DNA from: Palsa-892 sp035555855
GTDB taxonomy: Bacteria > Pseudomonadota > Alphaproteobacteria > Rhizobiales > Xanthobacteraceae
Assembly: GCA_035555855.1 (NCBI GenBank)
Contig: DATMGD010000064.1
Coordinates: 1-18,428, forward strand
DNA length: 18,428 nucleotides
Direction of reading: 5' to 3'
In this document: piece by piece, positions 1-7,151 of the stretch
How the letters are laid out: each line of letters starts with the position of its first letter
How positions within the stretch are numbered: the stretch's first letter is position 1
Made by a program: the position numbers and the translations under genes
Notes under the pieces: model-generated
The model's database searches: none
What the model was told of the DNA's origin: nothing
The model's input: the letters and a program-made list of their open reading frames with translations, nothing else

Positions 1-228
1 CTCAAATACGCCGACCGCCGCAACTCGCCCTGCGCCGTCATTCAGGGCGGCGACGAGAAGGCCAAGGGCGAAGTCCAGATCAAGGACCTGATCGAGGGCG
101 CGAAGGCGGCCGCCGCCATCGCCTCCAATAAAGAGTGGCGCGAGGCGCGGTCCGCGCAGTTTTCGGTGCCCGAAGGCGATCTCGTAAAGGCTGTGAAAGA
201 AGTGCTCGCCCGCCACGGCAAGCATTAA
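1..228 (+). CDS. hisS: Histidyl-tRNA synthetase, C-terminal fragment (5' end outside window)
   Basis: The window opens inside a reading frame whose last 75 codons read LKYADRRNSPCAVIQGGDE and continue to a TAA at 226-228. The pattern (aligned R and NSP residues, then VIQGGDEK, a K-x-L-x-x-GA segment and a short helix ending VLARHGKH) fits the anticodon-binding domain of alphaproteobacterial histidyl-tRNA synthetase, the enzyme that charges tRNA-His in the cytoplasm. The catalytic domain lies upstream of the window and cannot be judged. The neighbour 67 nt downstream is hisZ, a paralogue of the HisS catalytic domain, followed by hisG; a hisS-hisZ-hisG order is common in this bacterial order, which supports the call. 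No clear terminator separates hisS from hisZ, only a small GGCGC-TTC-GCGCC hairpin at 243-255, so co-transcription is likely. Confidence 0.85.
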   Translation, partial: LKYADRRNSPCAVIQGGDEKAKGEVQIKDLIEGAKAAAAIASNKEWREARSAQFSVPEGDLVKAVKEVLARHGKH

Positions 229-295
229 CCTTTTGCCGCCGTGGCGCTTCGCGCCCGCCTTTGCTACAAGCCCCGCACCAAAACGGAACCGATCA

Positions 296-1435
296 GTGAC
301 GCTGCAGGACGACGATATTCGCACGCGCAATGGCCGCGCCGAGGCGCTCGTAGAGCTTTACGAGCGCGCGACCTATACGCGCGTCCAGCCGCCGATTTTA
401 CAGCCGGCCGACGCCTTCCTGGAGCTTTCGGGCGAAGCATTGCGCCGCCGCTTGTTCCTGACGACCGACGCCGACGGGCGCGAATTGTGCCTGCGGCCCG
501 ATCTCACCATTCCCGCCTGCCGCATGCACATCGAGAACAACGCGCCGGTGCCGGCGAGCTATTGCTATCTCGGCCGCGTCTTCCGCGACCGCGGCGGCGA
601 CGGGCTCGGCGAATATCTGCAAGCCGGTATCGAGTCGCTCGGCCGCGAAGACCTGGAAGCTGCGGATGCCGAATGCCTCGCGCTCGCGCTCGAATCGGCG
701 CGGCACTTCGGCGTCGAGCGGCCCGCAATCCGCATGGGCGATGTCGGATTGTTCGAAGCGTTTGTCGGCGCGCTCAGCATTTCGCCGGCGTGGCGCCGCC
801 GCCTCTTGAAGGATTTCAACCGCACCGGCACGCTCGCTGCTGATCTATCGAATCTGAAAACGACGACCGGCGCGCCCTCGCCGCACGCCGGCATGCTGGC
901 CGCGCTCGAGGGCTCGGATCCGGCGTCGGCACGCGCCTTCGTCGCGGATTTGCTCTCCATCGCCGGCATCACCAATGTCGGCGGCCGCACCGTGGGCGAA
1001 ATCGCCGAACGTTTCCTCGAGCAGGCTTCACTCGGCGCCGAGGGCCTCAGCGAAAACGCGCGCGCGGCGCTCGCGCGCTACCTTTCGATCGAGGGCGACC
1101 CCGACACGGCGCTCGCCGAGTTGCGGCAGCTTGCGAAAGATTCGAACCTCGACCTCTCGGCGGCGCTCGCGCGACTAGAGCAACGCATCGGCTTCATGGC
1201 CGCCGACGGCGTGAACCTGAAAAGCGTGCGCTTCGCCACCGCTTATGGCCGCGCGCTCGACTATTACACCGGCATGGTGTTCGAGCTGTGCGATCCGGGC
1301 GCGCACGTGAAGTGGCCGCTCGTCGCGGGCGGGCGCTACGACAAGCTGATGACGCTCCTCGGCAGCCGCACGCCGGTGCCTGCGGTCGGTTTCGCCGCCT
1401 GGATCAATGAACTAGAGCAGGCAGGTGGCGCATGA
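296..1435 (+). CDS. hisZ: ATP phosphoribosyltransferase regulatory subunit HisZ
   Basis: HisZ is a class II aminoacyl-tRNA synthetase-like protein without aminoacylation activity. It binds HisG and makes the first step of histidine biosynthesis (ATP + PRPP to phosphoribosyl-ATP) active and feedback-sensitive. The 379-residue product shows the HisS-like fold: LCLRPDLTIPACR near residues 60-75, the motif-2-like stretch YCYLGRVFRDRGG followed by YLQAGIESLG (about 84-112), and near the C-terminus ALDYYTGMVFEL (about 320) and AGGRYDKLM. I chose the GTG at 296 because the product then begins VTLQDDDIRTRNG, close to the usual HisZ start. The same frame opens at a TTG at 233, but the extra 21 residues are low-complexity and unlike the family. 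The stop overlaps the hisG start (ATGA at 1432-1435), which indicates translational coupling. Confidence 0.88.
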   Translation: MTLQDDDIRTRNGRAEALVELYERATYTRVQPPILQPADAFLELSGEALRRRLFLTTDADGRELCLRPDLTIPACRMHIENNAPVPASYCYLGRVFRDRGGDGLGEYLQAGIESLGREDLEAADAECLALALESARHFGVERPAIRMGDVGLFEAFVGALSISPAWRRRLLKDFNRTGTLAADLSNLKTTTGAPSPHAGMLAALEGSDPASARAFVADLLSIAGITNVGGRTVGEIAERFLEQASLGAEGLSENARAALARYLSIEGDPDTALAELRQLAKDSNLDLSAALARLEQRIGFMAADGVNLKSVRFATAYGRALDYYTGMVFELCDPGAHVKWPLVAGGRYDKLMTLLGSRTPVPAVGFAAWINELEQAGGA

Positions 1436-2406
1436 GCGGGCGTCTCATCATCGGCATCCCCTCGAAGGGCCGCCTGCAGGAAAACGCGCACGCCTTCTTC
1501 AAGCGTGCGGGCATTTCGCTGGTGCAGCCGCGCGGCGGCCGCGAATATCGCGGCACCATTCCCGAAATCGAAGGCGCGGAAGTCGCTTATCTTTCGGCCT
1601 CCGAGATTGCCGGCAACCTCGCGCAAGGCGTGATCCACTTTGGCGTGACCGGCGAAGATCTCGTGCGCGAGACGATGCCGGATGCAGATGCGCGCGTTCT
1701 GATGGTCGATGGCCTCGGCTTCGGCTTTGCCAATGTCGTCGTCGCCGTGCCGCAGGCCTGGATCGACGTACGCACCATGGAAGATCTCGACGATGTCGCG
1801 ACGGCGTTCCACGCGCGGCGCGGCAAGCGCATGCGCGTCGCGACGAAATACGTCAATCTGACGCGCGGCTTTTTCGCGAACCACGGCATTGCCGATTACC
1901 GCATTGTGGAGAGCGCAGGCGCGACCGAAGGCGCGCCGGCAACGGGCGCGGCCGAAATGATCGTCGATATCACCACGACCGGTTCAACGCTTGCCGCCAA
2001 CGCGCTGAAAGTCGTCGATGACGGCGTGATTTTGCGCTCGCAGGCCAATCTCGTCGCTTCGCTCTCGGCGCACTGGGGCGAAGGCGAGCGCGCGAGCGCC
2101 CGCGCCCTCCTCGACCGCATCGCCGCCGAGCGCACCGCACGCACGACGCGCGAAGTGCGCTCGCGTTTCCGCGAGGCCGATGCCGAAATGGTCGCCGAGG
2201 CCAAAGGCCGCTTCGGCGCGCTCGCGCCTTTGGGCGGCCCGACCTCGTCGGGCATGCTGACGCTTTTGTGCCCGCCCGGCACGGTGCACGAGCTTGCGAT
2301 TTTCCTGCGCGAGAAGGGCGCCGAGACGGTGATGGTCGCCGCGCCCGAATACATCTTCGCGCGCGAGAACCCGCTCTACGACGCGCTCATGGCCAAAATC
2401 GGCTAG
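1432..2406 (+). CDS. hisG: ATP phosphoribosyltransferase catalytic subunit HisG (C-terminally extended form)
   Basis: HisG condenses ATP with PRPP in the committed step of histidine biosynthesis. The 324-residue product starts LIIGIPSKGRLQE, typical for the family, has the GVTGEDLV loop, and carries the PRPP-binding signature VDITTTGSTL at about residues 178-188 after GAAEMI. Short HisG forms, which need HisZ, are about 210-230 residues. This one continues for roughly 100 residues, ending in a predicted alpha/beta segment (LTLLCPPGTVHELAIFLREK, then MVAAPEYIFARENPLYDALM) in the position of the regulatory ACT-like domain of long forms. Having both a tail and an adjacent hisZ is the odd point here. 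The ATG overlaps the hisZ stop. The TAG stop lies in a CTAG palindrome that also supplies the stop of the convergent GtrA gene, so no terminator fits between them. Confidence 0.92.
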   Translation: MSGRLIIGIPSKGRLQENAHAFFKRAGISLVQPRGGREYRGTIPEIEGAEVAYLSASEIAGNLAQGVIHFGVTGEDLVRETMPDADARVLMVDGLGFGFANVVVAVPQAWIDVRTMEDLDDVATAFHARRGKRMRVATKYVNLTRGFFANHGIADYRIVESAGATEGAPATGAAEMIVDITTTGSTLAANALKVVDDGVILRSQANLVASLSAHWGEGERASARALLDRIAAERTARTTREVRSRFREADAEMVAEAKGRFGALAPLGGPTSSGMLTLLCPPGTVHELAIFLREKGAETVMVAAPEYIFARENPLYDALMAKIG

Positions 2407-2813
2407 CTGTTCCGAAACACGAACACGCGCGCCAGCGTGAAGTTCACGACGAAGCCGACGCCGATGCCGAACAGCTTGGCGAGCGGCAGCGGCACATATT
2501 TCGCGGCGACCACCAGCGTCGCGGTATGCGCAATAAAGCCTGCGACCTGGCTCGCGGCGAAAAGAAAATAAGCGCGAAAGCCAAGCTCGGTGTGGCGCTT
2601 CTTGAACGTGAACAGCGAATTCAGGATGTAGGAGCACGTTACCGCGATCACGAACGACGCGGTATTGGCCGCGATCAGCGAGGCCTCGTGGCTGAGCTGC
2701 GGCGCGACGACAGCGAGAATCGCCACCGCCGTGAAGAACACCGCGGCGTCCACCCCGGCATTGACGAGGCCGACGAGACCGAAGCGGAACATCTGAAAGG
2801 CAAGCTCGCGCAC
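2403..2813 (-). CDS. GtrA-like family integral membrane protein
   Basis: This 136-residue protein is almost entirely hydrophobic, with four predicted membrane segments (about residues 8-32, 44-66, 80-102 and 107-130). It has GtrA/DPMS family features: an opening FRFGLVGLVNAGVDAAVFF, a central SYILNSLFTFKKR and a closing VGFVVNFTLARVFVF. GtrA-like proteins are thought to help flip or supply polyprenyl-phosphate-linked sugars made by GT2 enzymes. It is divergent from just such a GT2 gene at 2922, 108 nt away, which supports a shared pathway. The start is a GTG (2813-2811) placed seven bases after a clear AGGAG ribosome site, and the next ATG would cut into the first helix. Its TAG stop overlaps the hisG stop. 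The transported sugar cannot be read from the sequence. Confidence 0.85.
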   Translation of the reverse strand: MRELAFQMFRFGLVGLVNAGVDAAVFFTAVAILAVVAPQLSHEASLIAANTASFVIAVTCSYILNSLFTFKKRHTELGFRAYFLFAASQVAGFIAHTATLVVAAKYVPLPLAKLFGIGVGFVVNFTLARVFVFRNS

Positions 2814-2921
2814 GCCGAATCTCCTGCAATCGGAAGGTGGATAGCACGGTTGGCGTGAAGGTTAATGCGGTGGATGTACGCGCCGCAGCGCCTGCGCTAA
2901 TACTCGGCCCGAGAGATCGCA
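2814..2921. promoter_or_regulatory. Divergent promoter region between gtrA-like and GT2 genes
   Basis: These 108 bases separate two divergent genes and must hold the start signals of both. Seen directly: AGGAG seven bases before the minus-strand GTG start, GAGAG six bases before the plus-strand ATG, and a TAATACT element near 2898 that could be a -10 box for the plus-strand genes. I could not assign a convincing -35 box or operator. Confidence 0.4.
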
Positions 2922-3947
2922 ATGCCCAGACCGTCCCCGATAGCCAGCGACCCCGCCGCGCCCCGTCCGGCGCGCGGCCTGTCGATCATCGTGCCGCTCT
3001 ATAACGAGGCGGGAAACCTCCCCGTCCTGCACGAGCGGCTTATTGCGTTCGCCGGACGGCTTGCCAGCGAGCGCGGCCTTGCCAGCGAAGTCGTCTATGT
3101 CGACGACGGCAGCCGCGACGAGACGCTGAAAATCGCACGCGGGCTTTCGCCCAAGATCGCTTTTCAGGTTGTGTCGTTCTCGCGCAATTTCGGCAAGGAA
3201 GCGGCGCTGCTCGCCGGGCTCGACCACGCGCGCTTCGACGCACTGTTGTTCATGGACGGCGACGGCCAGCATCCGCCGGAACTTGCCGATCAACTGGTCA
3301 AATACTGGCTCGACGAAAATTACGACGTCGTCTTCACCGCGAAAGCGCATCGCGATGACGAGTCGGCGCTGAAGCGCCTCGCGGTCGCGGTCTTCTACAA
3401 GACGCTGAACTGGGGCGCGCGCCATCCGATCCCGGAAGATGCCGGCGATTTCCGGCTCCTGTCGCCGCGCGCCGCGGCGGCATTGAAGCGCCTCCCCGAG
3501 CGCAACCGTTTCTTCAAGGGGCTTTCGAGCTGGATCGGCTTCAGGCAAAAGCGCGTGCCGTATGAACCGGCAAAGCGCGAGCACGGCGTCTCGACCTGGA
3601 ACTACCGCACGCTCGTCGGGCTTTCGATCGAGGGGCTGACAGCGTTCTCGACCGCGCCGCTTCGGCTCGCCAGCCTGTTCGGTATCATCATTTCGGCAAG
3701 CGCGTTTCTCTACGGTCTGTGGATCGTGTTCGAAACGCTTTGGTACGGCAAGGATGTGCCGGGCTATCCGTCGATCATGGTCAGCGTCATGGTGATCGGC
3801 GGTGTACAGCTTCTGATGATCGGCATCGTCGGCGAATACATCGCCAAGATCATGTCGGAACTGCGCGGGCGCCCGGTCTATTTCGTCGCCGAGCATGAAG
3901 TGTTCGACGCGAGCGAAAAGAAAGACCCGCGCGAGGCCGCCGAATGA
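2922..3947 (+). CDS. Family 2 glycosyltransferase, polyprenyl-phosphate (DPM1/GtrB/ArnC) type
   Basis: The 341-residue protein has a GT-A domain followed by two C-terminal membrane helices, the architecture of enzymes that move a sugar from a nucleotide donor to undecaprenyl phosphate on the cytoplasmic face. Seen: SIIVPLYNEAGNLPVL (about 21-36), the nucleotide-binding VDDGS (D61, D62), FSRNFGKEAALLAGLDHA (86-103), the metal-binding DGDGQHPPE (D112, D114) and two hydrophobic helices at about 247-272 and 283-305 with GIVGEYIAKI after the second. The first 19 residues are Pro/Ala-rich and precede the fold. The start at 2922 has a moderate GAGAG site. The stop overlaps the deacetylase start (ATGA), and a GtrA-like gene is divergent. 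I infer a Und-P-hexosamine synthase from that context; the donor sugar is not determined by the motifs. Confidence 0.87.
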   Translation: MPRPSPIASDPAAPRPARGLSIIVPLYNEAGNLPVLHERLIAFAGRLASERGLASEVVYVDDGSRDETLKIARGLSPKIAFQVVSFSRNFGKEAALLAGLDHARFDALLFMDGDGQHPPELADQLVKYWLDENYDVVFTAKAHRDDESALKRLAVAVFYKTLNWGARHPIPEDAGDFRLLSPRAAAALKRLPERNRFFKGLSSWIGFRQKRVPYEPAKREHGVSTWNYRTLVGLSIEGLTAFSTAPLRLASLFGIIISASAFLYGLWIVFETLWYGKDVPGYPSIMVSVMVIGGVQLLMIGIVGEYIAKIMSELRGRPVYFVAEHEVFDASEKKDPREAAE

Positions 3948-4759
3948 GGCGCATCGTGTTGTGCGCCGACGACTATGCGTTGTCGCCGGGTGTCTCCGCC
4001 GGAATCCGCGAATTACTCGCGGCGGGCCGCCTCAACGCGACTTCGGTGATGACGATCTTTCCCGAGCTTGAAGATGAAGCGCGCGCGCTACAGGCGGTGA
4101 AAGGACCGATTCCCTTTCAGATCGGGCTGCATGCGACGCTGACCGGCGGTTTCACTCCCCTCGTCGCGAGCCCGATGAAGCGGGGTACAAAACTCCCCAT
4201 GTCGCACGAGACCTGGCCGCCGCTCGGCTATCGCCGCATCGACGCCGCCAAGGTCAAGGCGGAAGTAAAAGCGCAACTTGAAAAATTTATCGAAGTCTTC
4301 GGCCGTGCGCCGGATTATGTCGACGGCCATCAGCACAGCCAGTTGATGCCGGGCATCCGCAAGCCGTTTCTCGATGCGGTCGCCGAGCTTGCGCCGCGCG
4401 CCTGGGTCCGGCAATGCGCGCCGGTGCATTTCACCGACGAGTTCTTCAACGCCAAGAGCCGCTTTCTCGGCGCGCTCAGCCTGCCGTTCAAGCGCATGGC
4501 AAAACGGCGCGGCCTTGCCTGCAACCCGGCATTTTCCGGCGCTTACGATTACGACAAGCCGGGCGATTTCGGCGCGTCGTTCGCGCGCTTCATCAAGGGC
4601 ATGCCCGCGGGCGGCGTCGTGATGTGCCACCCCGGCCATCCCGATGACGTGCTGCGCTCGCGCGACACATTGACCGATCAGCGCGAGCGGGAATTTGCGT
4701 TTTTAATCGGGGACATGATGCCGCAGGCTCTTGCCCAAAGCGGCGCGACTCTTGCTTAG
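3944..4759 (+). CDS. YdjC/ChbG/HpnK-family carbohydrate deacetylase
   Basis: This family removes N-acetyl groups from sugars with a metal ion. Members include ChbG (chitooligosaccharides), HpnK (named from hopanoid gene clusters) and NaxD (Und-P-GalNAc in Francisella and Bordetella). The 271-residue product carries the metal/catalytic pattern: CADDYALSPGVSAGI (D9, D10), IGLHATLTGG (H63), DYVDGHQHSQLMPG (H129, H131) and CHPGHPDD near residue 227. No signal peptide or membrane helix is visible, so it is probably cytoplasmic. The ATG lies in an ATGA overlap with the GT2 stop and has GAGG seven bases upstream, a strong sign of coupled synthesis. Pairing with a polyprenyl-phosphate GT2 favours a NaxD-like role on a lipid-linked acetylated amino sugar over a chitin role. 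No hopanoid genes are in the window, so I do not assign hpnK. Confidence 0.82.
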   Translation: MRRIVLCADDYALSPGVSAGIRELLAAGRLNATSVMTIFPELEDEARALQAVKGPIPFQIGLHATLTGGFTPLVASPMKRGTKLPMSHETWPPLGYRRIDAAKVKAEVKAQLEKFIEVFGRAPDYVDGHQHSQLMPGIRKPFLDAVAELAPRAWVRQCAPVHFTDEFFNAKSRFLGALSLPFKRMAKRRGLACNPAFSGAYDYDKPGDFGASFARFIKGMPAGGVVMCHPGHPDDVLRSRDTLTDQREREFAFLIGDMMPQALAQSGATLA

Positions 4760-4767
4760 CTGATTGC

Positions 4768-5229
4768 ATGAACTGGAAAATCTTCGTCTGGCGGGCGATC
4801 GGCGGCGGCCTTGCGATCTTCGCGATGCATTTTTATGCCGGCGAGCACCACATGCAGGTCGCTTTCGTACCGTTCGCGACCTCGATCGTGCTGGTGCTCG
4901 GATCGCCGAATGCGACGCCCGCGCAACCGCGCGCGGTGATCGGCGGCCATCTCGTCTCGACGCTGACAGGGCTTGCGGTCGGCCTGATCGCGGGGCCCTC
5001 GCCGCTCGCGGCCTCGATCGCCGTGGGGCTCGCCATCTTCGCGATGTTCGCGACCCGCACCATGCATCCGCCCGCCGGCATCGACCCGCTGATCATCGTC
5101 AACGACTCGATGACGTGGACGTATTTTTTCGATCCGGTGCTGTTCGGCGTGCTGCTGCTCGTCGGCTTCGCTTATATCTGGCACAACGCGCCGGTCGGCG
5201 AGCGCCGCTGGCCGAAGGAGTGGTGGTAA
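4768..5229 (+). CDS. HPP-family integral membrane protein
   Basis: The 153-residue protein has about four to five membrane segments and the family-defining motif TRTMHPPAGIDPLI (near residues 109-122). It also has the conserved loop VLGSPNATPAQPRAVIGGH (43-61). HPP proteins are small inner-membrane proteins; a plant relative has been linked to nitrite transport in chloroplasts, but the bacterial substrates are largely unknown. The ATG follows the deacetylase stop by 8 nt with no strong ribosome site, suggesting it is read through from the upstream pair, though a functional link to sugar modification is not obvious. Its TAA stop is one base from the stop of the convergent ABC transporter gene, leaving no room for a terminator. 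Confidence 0.82.
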   Translation: MNWKIFVWRAIGGGLAIFAMHFYAGEHHMQVAFVPFATSIVLVLGSPNATPAQPRAVIGGHLVSTLTGLAVGLIAGPSPLAASIAVGLAIFAMFATRTMHPPAGIDPLIIVNDSMTWTYFFDPVLFGVLLLVGFAYIWHNAPVGERRWPKEWW

Positions 5230-5230
5230 G

Positions 5231-6958
5231 CTAGGCGGAAGCAAGCCGAAACATGCCGTCTCCGTCCGGCTTCGCTTCCAGCTTGTCCTTATGAAACGCC
5301 GCGAGCGTCGAGCGATGGCCGATCGAGAGCACCGTCGTCTTCGGCAGTTGCTGCTTGATGAGTTGATAAAGCGTCGCCTCGCCCACTTCGTCGATTGCCG
5401 AGGTCGATTCATCGAGCAGCAAAATGTCGGGCTTCATCAGAAGCGCGCGCGCCAATGAGATGCGCTGCTGCTCACCCAAGGAGAGCACATGCGGCCAGCT
5501 CGCTTCCTCGCTGAGCCGTCCGCCGAGCCGCGATAGACCGACCGCGTTAAGTGCGGCGCCGAGTGCGGCGGTGTCATAAACATCGGGCTTTTCGGGATAA
5601 GCGAGCACATCGGCGAGCGTGCCGAACGGCAGATAGGGCTTCTGCGGCAGCACCAAGAGTTTTGCGCCGGCCTGCACGCCGATCCGGCCCTTGCCGAAAG
5701 GCCAGATGCCGGCAATCGCCCGGAACAACGTCGATTTGCCGGAGCCGGTCGCGCCGGTGACGAGCACCGAGTCGCCGGGCGGGATGGCGATGCCGTCGGC
5801 CGCCAGCACCGGCCGTCCGGTCGGCAGCACAAGCGCCATGCCGTCAACGCGGATCGCGGCGCCCGCTGCGGCATCGTCGTGTTTGATCTCCGATTGGGCC
5901 TCGGTCAATGCCGCGCCGCCGATAGCGTTCTCGAAGCCGATCAGGCGGCGCACCACCGCGCGATATTCGGCGAGTGTCGTATAGGCGGTGACGAAGAAGC
6001 TGAACGCCGACTGCACGCTGTTGAAGGCGGAGGCTGTCTGAAACAGGATGCCGAGTTGAATCTTGCCGGCGAAATAAGCCGGGCTCACCACGATATAGGG
6101 AAACACCACCGAGGCCTGATTGTAGCCGGCGGTGAACCAGGTCAGCCGCTTCTCGGCTTTGATCTTGGCGATGAACACGTTGAAATAGCGCAGGAAGCGC
6201 TCGTTGATCTTTTCGCCCTCGATCGGTTCGCCCTTGAGGAGCGCGATCTGCTCGCCGTTCTCGCGAACACGCACGAGGTGATAGCGGAAGTCGGCTTCGT
6301 ATTTTTGCATCTCGAAGTTCAGGCGCGCGAGCACATTGCCGATCAGGTGCGTGATCAGCGTGCCGAGGCCGGCATAGATCAACGACGCCCAGACGAGATA
6401 GCCGGGGATCGCGAGAGGAACGCCAAAGACAGTGAGCGGTGCCTGGTTCGACAGCATCCACAGAATGACGACGAAGGATGCGGTCGTCACTACCGCGTTC
6501 AGGAGCCCGATCGAGAGCGCGATGGTGCGCGAGGTGAAGAGTTCGAGATCCTCGGCGATGCGCTGGTCAGGGTTGTCGGCCGGATCACCGACGGTGCGCA
6601 TGCGGTAATGCGTGCCGTCGCCAAGCCAGCGCGAAACGTATTTTCTGGTCAGCCACGAGCGCCAGCGGATCTGCAACCACTGCCGCAAATAAAGCTGATA
6701 GACGGCGGCGATGATGAACAGCGCCGCGAGCCCGCAAAAGTAGAACAACTCATGCCAGAACGTCGTGATGTCCTTGTTCTGCACGGCGTTATAGAAGCGC
6801 GCGTTCCACTCGTTGAACTGGACATTCAAAAAGACGGTGCCGAGTTCGAGAAGGACCACTGCGGCCAAGAGCGCGCGGCCGGCCCAGCGGTCCTCGCCCC
6901 AGAAATAGGGCATGGCCAGGCGGCGGACTTCGGCAAGGAAAGCGAATATCGAGCGCAC
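5231..6958 (-). CDS. SbmA/BacA/YddA-like ABC transporter, fused membrane and ATPase domains
   Basis: The 575-residue product joins an N-terminal six-helix ABC membrane domain of the SbmA/BacA-related type (VQFNEWNARFYNAVQNKD near the first helices, then the long EDLELF and LTWFTAGYNQA segments) to a C-terminal ATPase. The ATPase shows Walker A GATGSGKST (about 399-407), a signature LSLGEQQRISLARALL (about 490) and Walker B DILLLDEST (about 510). One polypeptide with one of each domain works as a homodimer in the inner membrane. Relatives include E. coli YddA and rhizobial BclA, a peptide importer. The substrate here is not known. I chose the GTG at 6958 because GGAG lies six bases upstream; an in-frame ATG at 7012 would add 18 residues but has no ribosome site. 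The gene has its own promoter space (6959-7070). Confidence 0.85.
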   Translation of the reverse strand: MRSIFAFLAEVRRLAMPYFWGEDRWAGRALLAAVVLLELGTVFLNVQFNEWNARFYNAVQNKDITTFWHELFYFCGLAALFIIAAVYQLYLRQWLQIRWRSWLTRKYVSRWLGDGTHYRMRTVGDPADNPDQRIAEDLELFTSRTIALSIGLLNAVVTTASFVVILWMLSNQAPLTVFGVPLAIPGYLVWASLIYAGLGTLITHLIGNVLARLNFEMQKYEADFRYHLVRVRENGEQIALLKGEPIEGEKINERFLRYFNVFIAKIKAEKRLTWFTAGYNQASVVFPYIVVSPAYFAGKIQLGILFQTASAFNSVQSAFSFFVTAYTTLAEYRAVVRRLIGFENAIGGAALTEAQSEIKHDDAAAGAAIRVDGMALVLPTGRPVLAADGIAIPPGDSVLVTGATGSGKSTLFRAIAGIWPFGKGRIGVQAGAKLLVLPQKPYLPFGTLADVLAYPEKPDVYDTAALGAALNAVGLSRLGGRLSEEASWPHVLSLGEQQRISLARALLMKPDILLLDESTSAIDEVGEATLYQLIKQQLPKTTVLSIGHRSTLAAFHKDKLEAKPDGDGMFRLASA

Positions 6959-7070
6959 GGGAAGCTCCAAAATCGGGCGGGAAGATTCGGCGGAATGTAA
7001 CCGATCCCGCATGTGGCAAGGCAGGAATAAGACAAGCGACGTTGCCGCGCCGATCGCGTCAAAAATACGA

Positions 7071-7124
7071 AAGGCGCGGTTTGCGCCGCGCCTTTTGCGA
7101 GAAAGGCGCGGCTCGCGCCGCGCC
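7071..7124 (-). terminator. Tandem GC-rich hairpins downstream of the OxlT-like gene
   Basis: Two near-identical stem-loops sit side by side: AAGGCGCGG/CCGCGCCTT at 7071-7079 and 7086-7094, and GGCGCGG/CCGCGCC at 7105-7111 and 7118-7124, each with a six-base loop. Read on the minus strand, the second hairpin encountered is followed by TCGTATTTTT, which fits a rho-independent terminator for the minus-strand MFS gene that stops at 7152. It separates that gene from the ABC transporter gene. Confidence 0.65.
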
Positions 7125-7151
7125 CTGCCCGATGAATTATTCGTAATCTGG

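Noticed and set aside
243..255. GGCGC-TTC-GCGCC as a hisS terminator
   Set aside because: The stem is only 5 bp with no T-run, and such small GC stems are expected by chance in this base composition.
233..295. TTG at 233 as the hisZ start
   Set aside because: The added residues are unlike HisZ N-termini and no ribosome site precedes it; GTG at 296 gives the expected length and start.
3944..4759. Assignment of the deacetylase as HpnK of hopanoid synthesis
   Set aside because: No squalene-hopene cyclase or other hpn gene is in the window; the coupled GT2 and nearby GtrA favour a polyprenyl-phosphate sugar substrate.
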